Under the pieces are notes generated by a model. The model made no database searches. It saw only the letters and a program-made list of their open reading frames with translations, and had not been told where the DNA came from. From an uncultured Methanobacterium sp. (GTDB lineage Archaea > Methanobacteriota > Methanobacteria > Methanobacteriales > Methanobacteriaceae), in contig NZ_OY762015.1 in the NCBI RefSeq assembly GCF_963665055.1, positions 930,001 to 994,000 on the forward strand: 64,000 nt of DNA, given 5' to 3'. Made by a program: the position numbers and the translations under genes. Below are positions 48,100 to 59,760 of this stretch, one piece after another; position 1 is the stretch's first letter, and each line of letters opens with the position of its first letter.

Positions 48100-48213
48100 A
48101 TGGCGGATGATCATGTTATCTATAATGATTTAGATAAAAATTTAGAGAAGTTTTTTGATGAACTTATCGAAGAAAAACTAAATGAATTGAAATCTAAATC
48201 AAGATTAACCTGA
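48100..48213 (+). CDS. Small acidic/helical peptide (37 aa)
   Basis: A 38-codon frame starts at ATG 48100, preceded by GGGCGGGTGG. The peptide, MADDHVIYNDLDKNLEKFFD, then ELIEEKLNELKSKSRLT, is amphipathic and helical. A good ribosome binding site for such a short frame supports it. It could be a small regulatory or structural peptide. No family recognised. The adjacent membrane-protein gene is on the opposite strand and converges. Confidence 0.5.
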   Translation: MADDHVIYNDLDKNLEKFFDELIEEKLNELKSKSRLT

Positions 48214-48223
48214 ATTCAACTGT

Positions 48224-48385
48224 TTAATTTAAAACTTGATAACGCCATAACGAGTATACAAATAGAATTATAACTACAATCAAGATTAAAAACAATCCCC
48301 AATTGATACGGGCTGCTTTTTTCTTTTCGTCTTCCAGAGTTTTCTGGTATTTTTCTAATTCTCTGTCAATATCGTCCATTGCCAC
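48224..48385 (-). CDS. Small single-span membrane protein (53 aa)
   Basis: Start GTG 48385 ([14 protein letters not shown]) follows GGGGTGA by 4 nt and is preferred to longer frames with no ribosome binding site. A charged helical N-terminus ([21 protein letters not shown]) precedes a single membrane segment ([19 protein letters not shown]). It is located between the 37-residue peptide gene and a nuclease gene. Function unknown. Confidence 0.65.
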   Translation of the reverse strand: MAMDDIDRELEKYQKTLEDEKKKAARINWGLFLILIVVIILFVYSLWRYQVLN

Positions 48386-48469
48386 AATTTCACCCCTTAA
48401 CTGTAAATTTTTTAATAATCCATAATAATTTTTAATTTCCCCCATAAAAATTGACAACTAAAAGGTTAA

Positions 48470-49384
48470 TTAACCTTTTAATTTTTGGATTAAACCCTTA
48501 ACCTTGGCATCTAAATTGTCAGCGTAGTGCAGTGCCACTGCTTCAGGAGTTTTGGGATCAACCGGTGACCCCCAACCATTTCGAACCTCACCATGGTGGC
48601 TTAATACCAGATGCAAAAGCTGTGTTTGAAGATTTTCAGGCATTTCCTCATCCAGAGAACTAATCTTTTCCTTCACCATATTCGCAGATATAAAAAGATG
48701 ATCTAACATTTTCCCTTCATTGGAAATATCAATACTTATCAGATCATAGTCATAAGCCCTTAATTTACCCACATCATGCAGTATTGCTCCGGTGTAGAGT
48801 AAATCCGGGTCTACCTCAGGGAATATTTGGCAGACTGTTTTACACAACTGCAGTACTTCCACCGTGTGTTCTAATAATCCACCCACGTAATTATGATGAT
48901 AAATTTTTGCAGAAGGGGCTGTGGAAAATTCATGAGCAAAGTCAGGGTCACAGAAGAAAGCCTTGAGAAGATTTTTTAAATGAATATTTTCAATACCTTT
49001 AATGGTGCTGATAATTTCTTCAAAGAGTTCTTTCTGGTCTTTATCCGAGGTACGGATGAAATCATCAAGGTGGTACTTCTCTTCATCCAACTCCTGGAAA
49101 CTATCAATTTTAATACTGAAGTTCTGGGAATTGCGTGGGAACTCATCAACATTACCAGTTATGGTGTAGATATTTTTCTGATTAATACTTTCAAAAATAT
49201 CATGAGCATCCCTATTGGGAAACATCCTGGCGGTTATTTCACCAGTTTTATCAGTTAAGCTAAATTCAAGGTAGTCCTTCCCATTTCTAGCTGTTTTGAT
49301 AATGGCACTGGCAATAACAAAAGATGTGTTGATCCTTCTTACACTGTTTAAATTTTCAATAAAATCCTCTTCTTTTTTTAACAT
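48470..49384 (-). CDS. YhaM-family HD-domain 3'-5' exoribonuclease-like protein
   Basis: The 304-residue protein has an N-terminal OB-fold ([35 protein letters not shown]) and a C-terminal HD domain with [28 protein letters not shown] and [13 protein letters not shown], the metal-binding H...HD...H...H set. This matches YhaM-type exoribonucleases. Predicted role is RNA turnover or DNA end processing. ATG at 49384 with AGGGAGGC-like sequence upstream is not strong. Confidence 0.85.
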   Translation of the reverse strand: MLKKEEDFIENLNSVRRINTSFVIASAIIKTARNGKDYLEFSLTDKTGEITARMFPNRDAHDIFESINQKNIYTITGNVDEFPRNSQNFSIKIDSFQELDEEKYHLDDFIRTSDKDQKELFEEIISTIKGIENIHLKNLLKAFFCDPDFAHEFSTAPSAKIYHHNYVGGLLEHTVEVLQLCKTVCQIFPEVDPDLLYTGAILHDVGKLRAYDYDLISIDISNEGKMLDHLFISANMVKEKISSLDEEMPENLQTQLLHLVLSHHGEVRNGWGSPVDPKTPEAVALHYADNLDAKVKGLIQKLKG

Positions 49385-50001
49385 GGAGCCTCCATCCTTA
49401 AATTTCCATCAGATAATACCACTTAACATAAATACCCAATCAATGGAATGATAACATTCCTCTGGAATAATAACATCTATCTGGAATGAATAATATCTAT
49501 GGAATGATAACAGCTATTAGTCAATGAATAGTAACAGCTATCAGTTAATAGAATGATATAGTTTCTAGTGTTATTTTTATGGTTATTCTAATTTTAGTTT
49601 AGCAGTTAATCTCTTTTTATTAGAATTTTTAATTAAACTTTAATTAATTGATTACTTATCTTTTTTTCACGATCTAGAAGGTTTTTTTGATTAAAAATAT
49701 CCCACAGGAAACTTCTATTAGAAATAACCATGGTAATAAAAAACGAGAAATAAAAAAGAATTAACTAAAAAAAAGAATGAATAAAAAATCAAGTAATTTA
49801 TATAGATTTTTAAAATCATGAAAATAAAAATCATATGAATATGTTCCAAGAAATAGGATGATATAAAGGATAAATCCAGAATATCCTGATTATTTCTAAG
49901 ATCATTTCTAAAATAAAAACGTGTAAAATAATAATTAATATAAAATTTAGTTAATACGTATAGTTGATTATTATCATGAGAATGAAATCAGAGGTGCTTA
50001 T
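49385..50001. other. Intergenic region with degenerate repeats
   Basis: From about 49436 to 49560 there are four to five diverged copies of GGAATGATAACAGCTAT-type units. The rest is AT-rich. No gene is seen; AGAGGTG at 49990 is the ribosome binding site for the next gene. Confidence 0.5.
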
Positions 50002-51492
50002 GTGACCAGTATTGATTTTTTCGGTGGCGTGGATGAAATTGGGGGAAATAAGATCCAAGTCAAGAGTAATGAAAGTTCTTTCTTCTTTGATTTTGGAATG
50101 GGATTTTCACATGCTAACGATTACTTATCCGAATTCCTGCAACCAAGGAAAGCTAATGGGATCTGCGACTTTGTAGAACTGGGCCTCTTACCCTATATAA
50201 AAGGCATTTATCGGGAGGATTACCTCCGACACGTTGGCCTCCCCTACCCAGATAAACCCTCAGTAGATGGAGTTCTCATCAGCCACTCCCACGTAGACCA
50301 TGTTGCTTATGTCCATCACTTACGGGAGGATATTCCCATTTACCTAACCAATGAATCTCACCTTATTTTAAGGGCCCTGGAAGAAACTGGTGCAGCATCA
50401 TTTTCTGAGTATCTCCATTTAAAAAAATCCTTTTATCTGGAACCGAAAAAACGTGGCGATGGTTACATGAGGTCCAGGGCCAACATAGTTGACCGTGACA
50501 TCAACATTGTGAAACCCTATGAAAAGTTTGAAATCGGAGACTTTAGTATTAAATCTGCACCGGTTGACCATTCACTGCCTGGTGCATCGGCATTTATATG
50601 TGAAAATGAGGATGAAACCATTGTATACACTGGTGATCTTCGTTTCCATGGGAGACATCCAGAGCTCACCCGTAAATTCATTAAAGAAGCCAAGAAAGCC
50701 AAGCCCACCATTATGATCAGTGAGGGTACTCGTATTGATAGTGACCGCAATATCAGTGAGATTGACATTGAAAAGCGTGCAGTTGATGCTGTTGAAAGAT
50801 GTGAAGGCCTGGTGGTGGTTAACTACCCTGTAAGGGATCTGGACCGTCTTGTAACTTTTTATAAAGTTGCTGAGGACACTGGAAGGAAGCTGGTGGTGAG
50901 CCTTAAGCAGGCTTATATTCTGAATTTATTCAACCAAATCAGCAAAGAATATCCTGATTTATCAGAGGTTATGATTTATAAACCACGTAAGGGTTGGGGT
51001 CTTCTTGGTGAGGATAGTTTTGCCTGTGTGGAGGATGAATGGTTGTGTGCCAGTGACATTGAATCAGCACAGTGCCTAAGGGACTACAAGAAATGGGAAA
51101 GGGAATTACTGGCGAATGATAATGTACTAACTTACCAGGACCTCCGGAAAGATCCGGAAAATTACATATTTCGATGTGACTTTTTTGAGTTAAAGGAACT
51201 TATCGATATTAAACCAGTAAATGGTGTATATATTAAGTCCAGTACTGAGCCTTTTGATGAACAGATGGAAATAAATGAGAGGAAGGTTCACAAATGGCTG
51301 AAGTTATTCAACTTACCCCTGAAAAATAAATGCTTCCATGCATCTGGGCACGCCAACGGTAAAGAGATACTTGAGATGATACGCAAAATAAATCCAGACA
51401 AGTTATACCCAGTTCATACCACCAACAAAAATAAATTCCTAAAACTAAAGGATGATGGGATTGATGTGATTTATCCCACATTAAGTGAATAA
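50002..51492 (+). CDS. RNase J-like beta-CASP metallo-beta-lactamase nuclease
   Basis: The 496-residue protein starts at GTG 50002 after AGAGGTG. The MBL core shows [16 protein letters not shown] (HxHxDH) and a later D/H ([10 protein letters not shown]). A beta-CASP insert follows and the C-terminal motif [17 protein letters not shown] is RNase J type. Such enzymes have 5'-3' exoribonuclease and endonuclease activity in archaeal RNA decay. It is longer than many archaeal RNase J proteins by an insert before the HxHxDH region. It could instead act on DNA, but RNase J is the likely group. Confidence 0.85.
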   Translation: MTSIDFFGGVDEIGGNKIQVKSNESSFFFDFGMGFSHANDYLSEFLQPRKANGICDFVELGLLPYIKGIYREDYLRHVGLPYPDKPSVDGVLISHSHVDHVAYVHHLREDIPIYLTNESHLILRALEETGAASFSEYLHLKKSFYLEPKKRGDGYMRSRANIVDRDINIVKPYEKFEIGDFSIKSAPVDHSLPGASAFICENEDETIVYTGDLRFHGRHPELTRKFIKEAKKAKPTIMISEGTRIDSDRNISEIDIEKRAVDAVERCEGLVVVNYPVRDLDRLVTFYKVAEDTGRKLVVSLKQAYILNLFNQISKEYPDLSEVMIYKPRKGWGLLGEDSFACVEDEWLCASDIESAQCLRDYKKWERELLANDNVLTYQDLRKDPENYIFRCDFFELKELIDIKPVNGVYIKSSTEPFDEQMEINERKVHKWLKLFNLPLKNKCFHASGHANGKEILEMIRKINPDKLYPVHTTNKNKFLKLKDDGIDVIYPTLSE

Positions 51493-51601
51493 TCTTTCCA
51501 ATAAATGCTGAAATAAGATGTGAATTGGGAAATAAATCTAATAAAGTAAGTATACAATTCAAAAAAAGAACTAAACCTGTTTTTATGTCTAAAAATGATA
51601 C
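51493..51601. other. Short AT-rich gap between convergent genes
   Basis: Nothing recognised. Confidence 0.3.
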
Positions 51602-52576
51602 TCAATTGGAACCCATTGTTAGAATGACCCCAATTACTAACAATACAACAAAAAGGAGAATAAACCCTATCAATGGTTTATCAGTGTTTTTAATACCCAA
51701 GAACTTTATGAAATAAATGTCATCACCATTTACATCTTCAGTCTCATTGACTTGGTTAACCTGGCCCATTTTTGAATCAGATTTAGTATTAACAACTGTT
51801 TTAGTATCATAATCTTTAAAAACATCTTTTTTAGAATTATTCTCTTTAGAAAGATTATTAATCCTGGAACTACCTTTATTTTTAGGAATGTCTTTAACTT
51901 CACTAGCTGCTCCTTTAGTTACCTTATAATATTCTTCCCGGTAATAAGCCCGGTTTTGAGATTTAAGTCCTTTATTTTTGGATTCTATGTGAAAAATTGC
52001 ATTTGCAGCGTAAGTTTTTAGTATACCCTTTTCTTCATTTTTTATTTTATCCAGATGTTTTAAAGCCCTTTCATCACCAATACCACCCAATGCCTGTACT
52101 GCATCAAGTTTAACCTCGGGATCATCGTAATCTAAAGATTCAATAATACCGTTAACATCTTTAACACGCTTTAATTTAGCTATATCTGGTTTTATCTCTT
52201 TGGAACTGATTTCTCGGTAATAATTTCTATTTTTTACCGAAGAATTTTCTTCATATCCCCTGAAAGATGAAAAACTTAATGATTCGGAAATTTCTTTTTT
52301 TTGAGGAAGTTCACTTCTTTGAAGTTCACTTGTTTTAGGAAGTTCACCCTCAAACCCACTCTCTGAGTGGTAATCCGGATCAGATAAAAAGTTATCCAGT
52401 TGAACCTGATTGATAGGCTCATAGTCTTTATTCTCATTATTTTCATTTAAATATCCATCAAGACTCTCAACATATATTAAAGAACCATAACACTGACATG
52501 AGACGAAATCTTCCTTTGATTCGCCCTTTTCAAGTTTATAATAACCACCGCAGTCTTGACATATCAAATATCCCAT
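51602..52576 (-). CDS. GYY-zinc-ribbon, HEAT-repeat, membrane-anchored protein
   Basis: The 324-residue protein begins with the same zinc ribbon as those at 11682 and 36706 (CQDCGGYYKLEKGESKEDF, then CQCYGSLIYVES). Long polar linkers follow. HEAT-like repeats in the middle are recognisable as IIESLDYDDPEVKLDAVQALGGIGDERALKHL and ILKTYAANAIFHI. The C-terminus is a single membrane segment (PLIGFILLFVVLLVIGVIL). It is probably a membrane-tethered scaffold with its zinc ribbon and HEAT parts in the cytoplasm. Function unknown. Confidence 0.8.
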   Translation of the reverse strand: MGYLICQDCGGYYKLEKGESKEDFVSCQCYGSLIYVESLDGYLNENNENKDYEPINQVQLDNFLSDPDYHSESGFEGELPKTSELQRSELPQKKEISESLSFSSFRGYEENSSVKNRNYYREISSKEIKPDIAKLKRVKDVNGIIESLDYDDPEVKLDAVQALGGIGDERALKHLDKIKNEEKGILKTYAANAIFHIESKNKGLKSQNRAYYREEYYKVTKGAASEVKDIPKNKGSSRINNLSKENNSKKDVFKDYDTKTVVNTKSDSKMGQVNQVNETEDVNGDDIYFIKFLGIKNTDKPLIGFILLFVVLLVIGVILTMGSN

Positions 52577-52965
52577 TTTTTTACACCCATATGAAATAAA
52601 CTTAATTTTTTAGAAGACTTTTTTAAATCATGTTTTTTCTTCTAAATAATGTTTTCCAATAACTCAACTTTCAATTCATTATAATGAATTGATTTGAACG
52701 GAGTAATATAATGAATTGATTTGAAAGGAGTAATGGAAGGAGGAATATTCAGTAATATTTTAATTAAACTAGAACATTCTTTTAAAAAATGTCCAATCAA
52801 TTAGTAATAAAAACTTAACACATGAAATGAAAATTAGTGTGAAATAAATAATTATAATAATTTTTTAACTATTAAACAGGCATAGTGGGAAAAAAGGAAA
52901 TTTTCCAGTTAAATGTAAATAGTAACCGAAAAAAATCATTTTAACCGAAAAAATCTCCATTTTTT
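52577..52965. other. Intergenic region with TAATGAATTGATTTGAA repeats
   Basis: Two to three copies of a unit like TAATGAATTGATTTGAACGG occur near 52681-52732. No gene is seen. Confidence 0.5.
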
Positions 52966-54369
52966 TTAAGAATATTTTTTACATCCTTCCTCTATGCCCT
53001 TCATCATTTTAGATTTTAGATCTTCATAATTGGTTATAGCACCTGGACCAATATGCAGTATGATATCTCCAGGTTTGGAATGTTTAATGGAATATTCACC
53101 TGCAGTCACCATGTCTTCTGTGGCTATTTTAAGTGCATCCGAATCTTTTGCCCCTTCCAGTACTTCATGTGCGGATTTCATGTCCAGTATACCGGTGGTT
53201 TCATTAAAGCCACTGGCAATGATCACCTGTGCATATTCACCCAGTACTTTCCCGATTTCTAACTTGTCCCGGGGATTGGTACTGTCAGGATTGTCAATTA
53301 ATATTATCAGGTCAGAACCATCAGCCTGTGAAAACTGTTTTAAAGTTGAAATAATACCTTCAGGTACAAAAGCAGCATCGAAATGAACATCACGCCCAGA
53401 ATAATTACCTATGTATTCCAAATGTCCAGGAATACCTTTAAACTTCATTAAACCATTCTTTATTGATTCTTCTTTCAAACCATAAGCTAAAGCAACAGTA
53501 GCTGCTGCAAGAGAATTTTCAAAGTAATATCCCTTTAGATTGAATTCTGTTTCAAATTCCCCTTCTCGTCCTTTTAATTTATATTTAATTCCAATATTCC
53601 CATCTTTAAGATAACCAGAAACATCACAATCACTGTTCTGTGAGCAGTAATATAGCACAGTGAGTTCCTTGAGTTTGTCCCTGCACTGGGAGCTGGCAAC
53701 GATCATTTCACTGGAAGGAACTATCATTAACTTTCTATTGATATATTTTTCCAGGGAACCTTCAAATTCAGAAAGATGATCGGAATAAATATTGGTTATT
53801 AAACCCACTTTAAGTTTCAATTCTGATAAAAGTCGGATAGTGCCGTGTGGTAATTCCAACACAGCTATATCACTTTTGAGGTGATCACCATTGATAATTC
53901 CTTCTACAATCACTTCACTGAGTAAATTGCCTGAGAGTGATGAACAGGTCCAAACATTGTATCCCGCATTTTTAAAGATTTCAGAGATGATATGGGTAGT
54001 GCTGGTTTTTCCCAGTGTCCCAGTTACTCCTATAACATCAACATTTATGGCATTATCCATAATTTTAGCTATATCCTGATTTATAATTAATTTTAATTCA
54101 TTATCAATCAAGTAATGTCTGATTGGAGAATCTTTAGGTATGTTTGGAGAAATGTACACTGCATCCACATCTTCAATATTGGTGGGGTCATCAAGCCCCA
54201 GATGAAGATTAACACCTTCTTCGGCCATTTTATGGAGGGTTTTTTGAACACTCTCTGGAAATTCCTCCATTTCCTTTTCATCAGTTATTTGAACCTGGTG
54301 ACCAGCATAATTTAAAATCCTGGCAGCTGGTCGCCCAGCATTACCTGCACCTATTACAACACACTTCAT
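52966..54369 (-). CDS. Mur ligase family protein (MurD/MurC-like)
   Basis: The 467-residue protein has the three-domain Mur ligase layout: an N-terminal Rossmann fold ([20 protein letters not shown]), a central ATPase ([14 protein letters not shown], then ...[21 protein letters not shown]) and a C-terminal domain. Mur ligases join amino acids to nucleotide sugars. In Methanobacteriales such proteins are candidates for pseudomurein peptide assembly. The MurD-like N-terminus distinguishes it from the CfbE F430 synthase, another Mur relative. Neighbours do not fix the substrate. It is a single-gene unit. Confidence 0.8.
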   Translation of the reverse strand: MKCVVIGAGNAGRPAARILNYAGHQVQITDEKEMEEFPESVQKTLHKMAEEGVNLHLGLDDPTNIEDVDAVYISPNIPKDSPIRHYLIDNELKLIINQDIAKIMDNAINVDVIGVTGTLGKTSTTHIISEIFKNAGYNVWTCSSLSGNLLSEVIVEGIINGDHLKSDIAVLELPHGTIRLLSELKLKVGLITNIYSDHLSEFEGSLEKYINRKLMIVPSSEMIVASSQCRDKLKELTVLYYCSQNSDCDVSGYLKDGNIGIKYKLKGREGEFETEFNLKGYYFENSLAAATVALAYGLKEESIKNGLMKFKGIPGHLEYIGNYSGRDVHFDAAFVPEGIISTLKQFSQADGSDLIILIDNPDSTNPRDKLEIGKVLGEYAQVIIASGFNETTGILDMKSAHEVLEGAKDSDALKIATEDMVTAGEYSIKHSKPGDIILHIGPGAITNYEDLKSKMMKGIEEGCKKYS

Positions 54370-55024
54370 GTTAAATTCTCCACAATTAAATTAATCTTCC
54401 CGATAAATATACTTTAAGTTTATAAAATAATTGATATAAACCAGTTCTAGAAGGATAAAATACTTTAGTTATCCCCAAATAACTATTTAATCAAATTAAA
54501 CTCATTTGAATTGTACTGTAGGTTCTTTTTATAACATTTTTAACCTATTATCTATATTATCCATTAAATATATCTTAACTGTACTATATTTAGTTTTTAC
54601 CCATACCACCTATAAAAAGTTGGTATTCTTTTAAACAATCATTTCATGCTTTAGGCAATCATTTCATGATAATTTTTAAATAAAACGAGGAAGACATGTT
54701 AAATTATCATTAACGAAAGCAACAAGATATTTTTAAATTATAAGATTTATATAGCTTAATATGGCCTTTAACTCCAGATAGTAACATGAAATGTTATTGA
54801 AAAAAAGATAAATAGAGGCAAGTTCAAATTAGATTAAGAAATTGGATGATATGAATCTTTTGATAAAATTGAATGATAATGAATCATTTGAAAATTAATG
54901 AATCATTTGAATTTCCTTATTTTCAAAAATAATATAATAATAAATTATTGATAAAAACTAAAATAATATAATATAAATTACTGATAAAAACTTATTCATA
55001 AAAAAACCGTAGGAGTGTTTGTAT
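54370..55024. other. AT-rich intergenic region upstream of dapL
   Basis: A short duplication AATCATTTCATG occurs twice (about 54639 and 54657). TAATGAATCATTTGAA repeats occur near 54890. Ribosome binding site AGGAGTG at 55010-55016. No gene is seen. Confidence 0.45.
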
Positions 55025-56260
55025 ATGGCAGTTAAAATCAATGAAAACTATTTGTTAATTAAAAGCAATTATATTTTCTCTGAAATTAACCAGAGGGTAG
55101 AAAAATACCAGAATGATAACCCCGATGCTGACATTATCAGGATGGGTATTGGAGATGTAACTCGACCCCTACCTGAAGCTGTAACTCAAAAATTCACAGA
55201 AGCTGTGCAGGAAATGGGTGATCCTAAATCATTCCGTGGTTATGGTCCAGAACAGGGTTATGATTTTTTGATTGAGGAAATTATAAAAAATGACTACGCT
55301 CCGCGGGGAATTGATCTATCTGTAGATGAAGTTTTCGTCAGTGACGGTGCTAAATGTGATACTGGTAATATTCAGGAAATATTTGATCTATCCAGCACTG
55401 TAGCAGTTACTGATCCAGTATACCCGGTTTACGTGGAAAGTAATGTTATGGCTGGAAGAACTGGTCCCATGATGGATGATGGTCGCTACCAGAAACTGGT
55501 TTACATTCCCTGTACTGAAGAGAATGGATTTATCCCTGAACTTCCTGAAACACCTGTGGACCTGATTTATCTATGCTTCCCCAACAATCCTACGGGTATG
55601 GCACTGACCACTGAACAGCTGGCACAGTGGGTGGATTACGCTCGTGAGAACAATTCAATCATTCTCTTTGACGCTGCTTATGAAGCTTACATTCAGGAAG
55701 ATGACATTCCACATAGTATTTATGAGATTGAAGGCGCTCGTGAAGTGGCAATTGAATTCAGGAGCTTTTCTAAAAATGCTGGTTTCACTGGTACCCGTTG
55801 TGCTTACACTGTTGTTCCTAAGGAAGTTATGGGCTTTGACAGTGCAGGTAACCCCCATTCACTTAACAGTCTCTGGAATCGCCGCCAGACCACCAAGTTC
55901 AACGGTGTTTCCTATCCAGTACAGGTGGCTGCCTGTGGAGTTTACTCACCAGAAGGACGTGCTGAAATCAAGGAGTCCATTGATTACTACATGCAAAATG
56001 CTTCCATAATCCGGAACAGTTTGAAAGATATTGGTTTAAGGGTTTACGGTGGAGTTAATTCCCCTTACATCTGGGTTAAAACTCCTGGTGATATGAATTC
56101 ATGGGAATTCTTCGATCTTCTACTGGATGAAGCACATATAGTGGGAACTCCTGGTGTGGGCTTCGGTCCCAGTGGTGAGGGTTATCTTAGATTAACTGCC
56201 TTTAACACCCTGGAAAATACAGAAAAAGCCATGGAAAGAATATCCAAGTTATCCCTCTAA
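55025..56260 (+). CDS. dapL: LL-diaminopimelate aminotransferase
   Basis: The 411-residue protein is a class I PLP aminotransferase. It matches DapL, which converts tetrahydrodipicolinate directly to LL-diaminopimelate in lysine synthesis. Motifs: [58 protein letters not shown] and the PLP lysine in [15 protein letters not shown] 55025 is preferred to TTG 55019, because AGGAGTG ends at 55016. Methanobacteriales use the DapL route for lysine biosynthesis. Confidence 0.95.
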   Translation: MAVKINENYLLIKSNYIFSEINQRVEKYQNDNPDADIIRMGIGDVTRPLPEAVTQKFTEAVQEMGDPKSFRGYGPEQGYDFLIEEIIKNDYAPRGIDLSVDEVFVSDGAKCDTGNIQEIFDLSSTVAVTDPVYPVYVESNVMAGRTGPMMDDGRYQKLVYIPCTEENGFIPELPETPVDLIYLCFPNNPTGMALTTEQLAQWVDYARENNSIILFDAAYEAYIQEDDIPHSIYEIEGAREVAIEFRSFSKNAGFTGTRCAYTVVPKEVMGFDSAGNPHSLNSLWNRRQTTKFNGVSYPVQVAACGVYSPEGRAEIKESIDYYMQNASIIRNSLKDIGLRVYGGVNSPYIWVKTPGDMNSWEFFDLLLDEAHIVGTPGVGFGPSGEGYLRLTAFNTLENTEKAMERISKLSL

Positions 56261-56500
56261 ATATTTTTTCCATTCAATAAGGGAATCTAATTTAAAAAAA
56301 TCCTTTCTTTTTTAACCTTTTTTTGTTCATAAAAAATTCTTTGAAAATTACGTTTTTTTTAAAAAATGACTTTATTAAAATAAAGTTGATTGAAATAAAA
56401 AATTAGGATTAAAAAGTTAATTAAAATTTAAAATAAAGATTAAATTTAAAATAAAGATTTAATATTAAAAATTAAAATTAAAATAAAGATTCCTCAGGGA
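56261..56500. other. AT-rich gap between convergent genes
   Basis: A TTTTAAAATAAAGATTAA-type repeat occurs several times (about 56395-56480). No gene. Confidence 0.45.
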
Positions 56501-57346
56501 CTATAAAAGTCCCATATACTCTTTTAAAGCCTCTTTATAACTTCTGATCTCAGGGAAACCTTCCATTTTCCAGTTGTAATTATCTAAAACAGAATATAAA
56601 GGCCTTGGGGCAGGGCTACCAAATTCTTCAGTGGTAACTGGTTTTAAATCAATTTCAATACCTGCATTTTCAAAGATCAGTTGGGCATATTCATACCAGG
56701 AACATTGATCACTGTTGGTTACATGGTAAATACCGTATGCTGGTTTTGTTATGAGTTGGTTTATGGCCTTAGCCAGATCCACAGTATAGGTGGGAGTTCC
56801 TGTCTGGTCACTGACCACAGATATGCTATCATGGTTTTCTGCTAATTTTAACATGGTGGTGACAAAGTTGGGGCCATGATAACCATATAACCAGGCAGTT
56901 CGGACAATGTAGAATTTATCCAGAATATCACGGATGTAAACTTCTCCTTGGTGTTTGGTCTGTCCGTATACACTCAGTGGGTTGGTCTGGTCATATTCAC
57001 GGTAGGGTGTGCCTTTGGTTCCATCAAAGACATAGTCTGTGCATATGTAAACCAGGGCACTGTCTGCTTCACGGCAGGCTACTGCCACATTTCGGGTTCC
57101 CAGTGAATTTACATTGTATGCTAAGTCAGCATTTGATTCACTTCCATCAACATCGGTGAAGGCCGCAGCATGTACAACCACGTCAGGATTGATATTTTTC
57201 ACAGTTTCAATTGTTTTATCAATGTCAGTTATGTCCAGAGTGTGAATGGTAGTAGTACTAACATCGTGTTCAGCAGATATAATTTCTTCCAGATCGTGCC
57301 CTAACATTCCCTCTGCACCGATAATCATTACATTCATTTTTTTCAA
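56501..57346 (-). CDS. rmlD: RmlD-like dTDP-4-dehydrorhamnose reductase
   Basis: An extended short-chain dehydrogenase: GxxGxxG in [12 protein letters not shown], then [15 protein letters not shown] and the catalytic YxxxK in [11 protein letters not shown]. RmlD makes dTDP-rhamnose for surface glycans. The start is TTG 57346 or ATG 57337: the AAGGGG site is close to the TTG (2-3 nt) and 11 nt from the ATG, so this stays open. Other dTDP-rhamnose genes are not in the window. Confidence 0.85.
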   Translation of the reverse strand: MKKMNVMIIGAEGMLGHDLEEIISAEHDVSTTTIHTLDITDIDKTIETVKNINPDVVVHAAAFTDVDGSESNADLAYNVNSLGTRNVAVACREADSALVYICTDYVFDGTKGTPYREYDQTNPLSVYGQTKHQGEVYIRDILDKFYIVRTAWLYGYHGPNFVTTMLKLAENHDSISVVSDQTGTPTYTVDLAKAINQLITKPAYGIYHVTNSDQCSWYEYAQLIFENAGIEIDLKPVTTEEFGSPAPRPLYSVLDNYNWKMEGFPEIRSYKEALKEYMGLL

Positions 57347-57482
57347 AACCCCTTAAAAACTACTTAATACCAATATAACTTCTTAATATTTACATAATTT
57401 GATAAATGGAATTATTAATCCTTTTATTTTGCATAATTCATAAAATATCATAAGTCGCTTAACATTCAAATTTCTGTGGAGT
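57347..57482. other. Short AT-rich gap
   Basis: No feature recognised before the tandem repeat. Confidence 0.3.
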
Positions 57483-57650
57483 ATTCTAAATTGATACTTA
57501 CATAGGAGTATTCTGAATTGATACTACATTATGTGGAAAATTCTGAATTGATACTACATTATGTGGAAAATTCTGAATTGATACTACATTATGTGGAGAA
57601 TTCTGAATTGATACTACATTATGTGGAGTATTCTGAATTGATACTTACAT
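57483..57650 (-). repeat. 30-bp tandem repeat derived from the argJ 3' end
   Basis: About five copies of a 30-bp unit. On the minus strand the unit reads GTATCAATTCAGAATTCTCC, then ACATAA, plus a few bases. The last copy coincides with the C-terminal codons VSINSEYST and stop of argJ (57619). The copies downstream are therefore duplications of the gene's own end, each carrying the same stop codon. Confidence 0.9.
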
Positions 57651-58812
57651 ATTCATAGCTGAGGTCACAACCATAAGCTGTTGCTTTGAAATCTCCAATG
57701 GCCATGTCAACGGTTATTTTAATTTCTTCCCTTTCCATTATACTTTCTGCAAGTTCCAGTTCTTCGGTCCCTTCAAAGGCCATTATTTCACCATCATTTA
57801 CAATATCCACAAATCTTTCACCATCTTCCAAACGAACGCTAATTGTGTCTTCGTTCATGCTGGCTCCGGAGTATCCCACTGCTGCCACGATACGGCCCCA
57901 GTTTGGATCAGCCCCAAAAAGGGCAGTTTTTACCAGAGGTGATTTAACTATGGACCTGGCTGCAATTCTGGCTTCATTTAAGGTTTTAGCACCGTTAACT
58001 TCCACTTCCATGTATTTGGTTGCACCTTCACCATCTCTGGCCATCATCTTGGCCAGCTCACTGCACAGGTAGTCCAGTGCTTCCTGGAAATTCTCATCAA
58101 TGTTTCCATGTCCAGGTCGGGATAATAAAATAACTATGTCATTGGTGCTTTCATCACCATCCACAACTACCATGTTAAAAGTTTTTTCAACAGATTTCTT
58201 TAATGCTTCTTCCAGTTCATTGGGGCTGGCTTCAATATCCGTGACTAAAAACGAAAGCATTGTCCCCATATTAGGAGCTATCATTCCCGAACCCTTGGTA
58301 ATACCACCAATACGAATGGTTTTACCATTATCTAGTGTTGTTTCAACTGCAAATTCCTTTGGAAAAGTGTCAGTAGTCATTATAGCCTCTGCAGCATTTT
58401 TAGATGCTTCAGGGGAACTTGAAAGTCTTCGCAGTGCATGGTTGATTAACTTGCTGATAATGGGTAAGGGTAGCTGGCGTCCGATGATCCCGGTGGATGC
58501 AACTGCTACATCAGCTGGTGGAATGTCCAATTCTTCAGCTACCTGGAAAGCCATGGTCTCAGCGTGTTGAATACCTTCTTTACCTGTAAAACAATTGGCA
58601 TTACCACTGTTGGCAACAATAGCGGATAGTTTCCCGTCTTTAACTGATTCGCGGGTGATGATTATGGGGGCGGCTTGAACTTTATTTCTGGTAAACACTG
58701 CTGCAGCACTGCTTCCAGGGTAATGAATAACTGTTACTCCATAATTATCTTCACAGGCCCCAGCTGCCTTTACACCTTCCACTGAACATATTCCACCTTC
58801 AATTTTTTTCAT
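57619..58812 (-). CDS. argJ: Bifunctional ornithine acetyltransferase / N-acetylglutamate synthase
   Basis: The 397-residue ArgJ precursor self-cleaves at [12 protein letters not shown]184-ML into two subunits; the Thr becomes the nucleophile. Most family members have A before T; here it is [16 protein letters not shown] and NPNWGR-like [15 protein letters not shown] are conserved. It acts in arginine synthesis, recycling the acetyl group from acetylornithine and making N-acetylglutamate. The C-terminal end has been duplicated as a downstream tandem repeat (see 57483-57650). It is a separate unit. Confidence 0.95.
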   Translation of the reverse strand: MKKIEGGICSVEGVKAAGACEDNYGVTVIHYPGSSAAAVFTRNKVQAAPIIITRESVKDGKLSAIVANSGNANCFTGKEGIQHAETMAFQVAEELDIPPADVAVASTGIIGRQLPLPIISKLINHALRRLSSSPEASKNAAEAIMTTDTFPKEFAVETTLDNGKTIRIGGITKGSGMIAPNMGTMLSFLVTDIEASPNELEEALKKSVEKTFNMVVVDGDESTNDIVILLSRPGHGNIDENFQEALDYLCSELAKMMARDGEGATKYMEVEVNGAKTLNEARIAARSIVKSPLVKTALFGADPNWGRIVAAVGYSGASMNEDTISVRLEDGERFVDIVNDGEIMAFEGTEELELAESIMEREEIKITVDMAIGDFKATAYGCDLSYEYVSINSEYST

Positions 58813-59129
58813 GTGTCATCCCACCCGTCAGGTAATCTACTGTTAACCATCATTCTAGAAAATAATTAATGATATGGAAATTTATTAATGATTTATGATT
58901 GGAAATTTTACTAATGATTTTATAATCTAATCATTTTATAGTCTAAACATGATTTCATAGATTTCATAAATATTGCATGATTTCATAATCATGCTTGATT
59001 TCATGCTTAATGCATTATTTTATTATCTAACGCAGATTAGCCTGATAATGATTATTTTATTATCTAATGCTGTATCTACGCTGACTATGATAATAATATG
59101 ATTATTTTATTATTTAATACTGATTAATT
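58813..59129. other. AT-rich intergenic region with short repeats
   Basis: Duplicated phrases ATTTTATTATCTAA and TGATTTCATA recur between 58860 and 59115. No gene. Confidence 0.45.
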
Positions 59130-59456
59130 TCAAGTTGACTTATTGACTTTTGTAGATTGATTGTTGTTGGTTTGTGAATTAGTGTTGGAATTAGATGGTT
59201 CCTCATAAACTGTATCTGAACTGGAAGAAGATGATGATGGTGTTTGTACATTGGATTGAGTGGTAGTGTTGGGGTTAGTGGTATTTTTCACGTTGTAAAC
59301 AACTGGTAATTCACTGGGTGTACTGATATTTAAACCAGTGTAGTTGTTGTTACCCAGGCTAAAATTAGTGAACATGCTGGCCCCTGTTCCGAATCCAAAT
59401 GCAATTAAGGATATTACCAGGGCAACAGCTGCCTTTCCCTTTAATTCTTCTTTCAT
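59130..59456 (-). CDS. Small anchored Ser/Asn/Thr-rich protein
   Basis: ATG 59456 (MKEELKGKAAVALVISLIAF) with GAAGGGTTTG upstream is preferred to the longer frame (59561). The product (108 aa) has an N-terminal membrane anchor/signal (AVALVISLIAFGFGTGASMF) and a low-complexity tail of Asn, Thr and Ser, probably extracellular. No domain was recognised. Confidence 0.65.
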   Translation of the reverse strand: MKEELKGKAAVALVISLIAFGFGTGASMFTNFSLGNNNYTGLNISTPSELPVVYNVKNTTNPNTTTQSNVQTPSSSSSSSDTVYEEPSNSNTNSQTNNNQSTKVNKST

Positions 59457-59760
59457 ATAATCAAACCCTTCATTCACATTATAACTTAACCAATTTCTTA
59501 CTAATAATCCAATTAGAAAGTTAATTAGTAAGTAAGACTTTCTTGAAGGGGCCCCCTTCACAGGAACCCTTAACTAATGAACCGTTAATAAATAACCTGA
59601 AATTTAATTTGAATTACACTGTAATTCAACTTAATAAAGTTTAATTTAATTTGAATACACTGTATTAAACTTTAAAGTTGAACTTTAACTTGTAATAATT
59701 TGAAATTTAATTTAAACAACTCTTAATCTTATAATAACTCTGAAATACACTTGGATTTAC
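59457..59760. other. AT-rich intergenic region
   Basis: Poor in features; repeated TTTAATTTGAAT/ACACTGTA phrases around 59600-59665. It separates the tail of the arcS operon from the anchored protein. Confidence 0.4.

Noticed and set aside
52966..54369. Coenzyme F430 synthase (CfbE) for the Mur ligase
   Set aside because: The N-terminal Rossmann domain is of MurC/MurD type and I could not match CfbE-specific features; left as Mur ligase family.
57483..57650. CRISPR-like 30-bp repeats
   Set aside because: No spacers; the repeats derive from the argJ 3' end.
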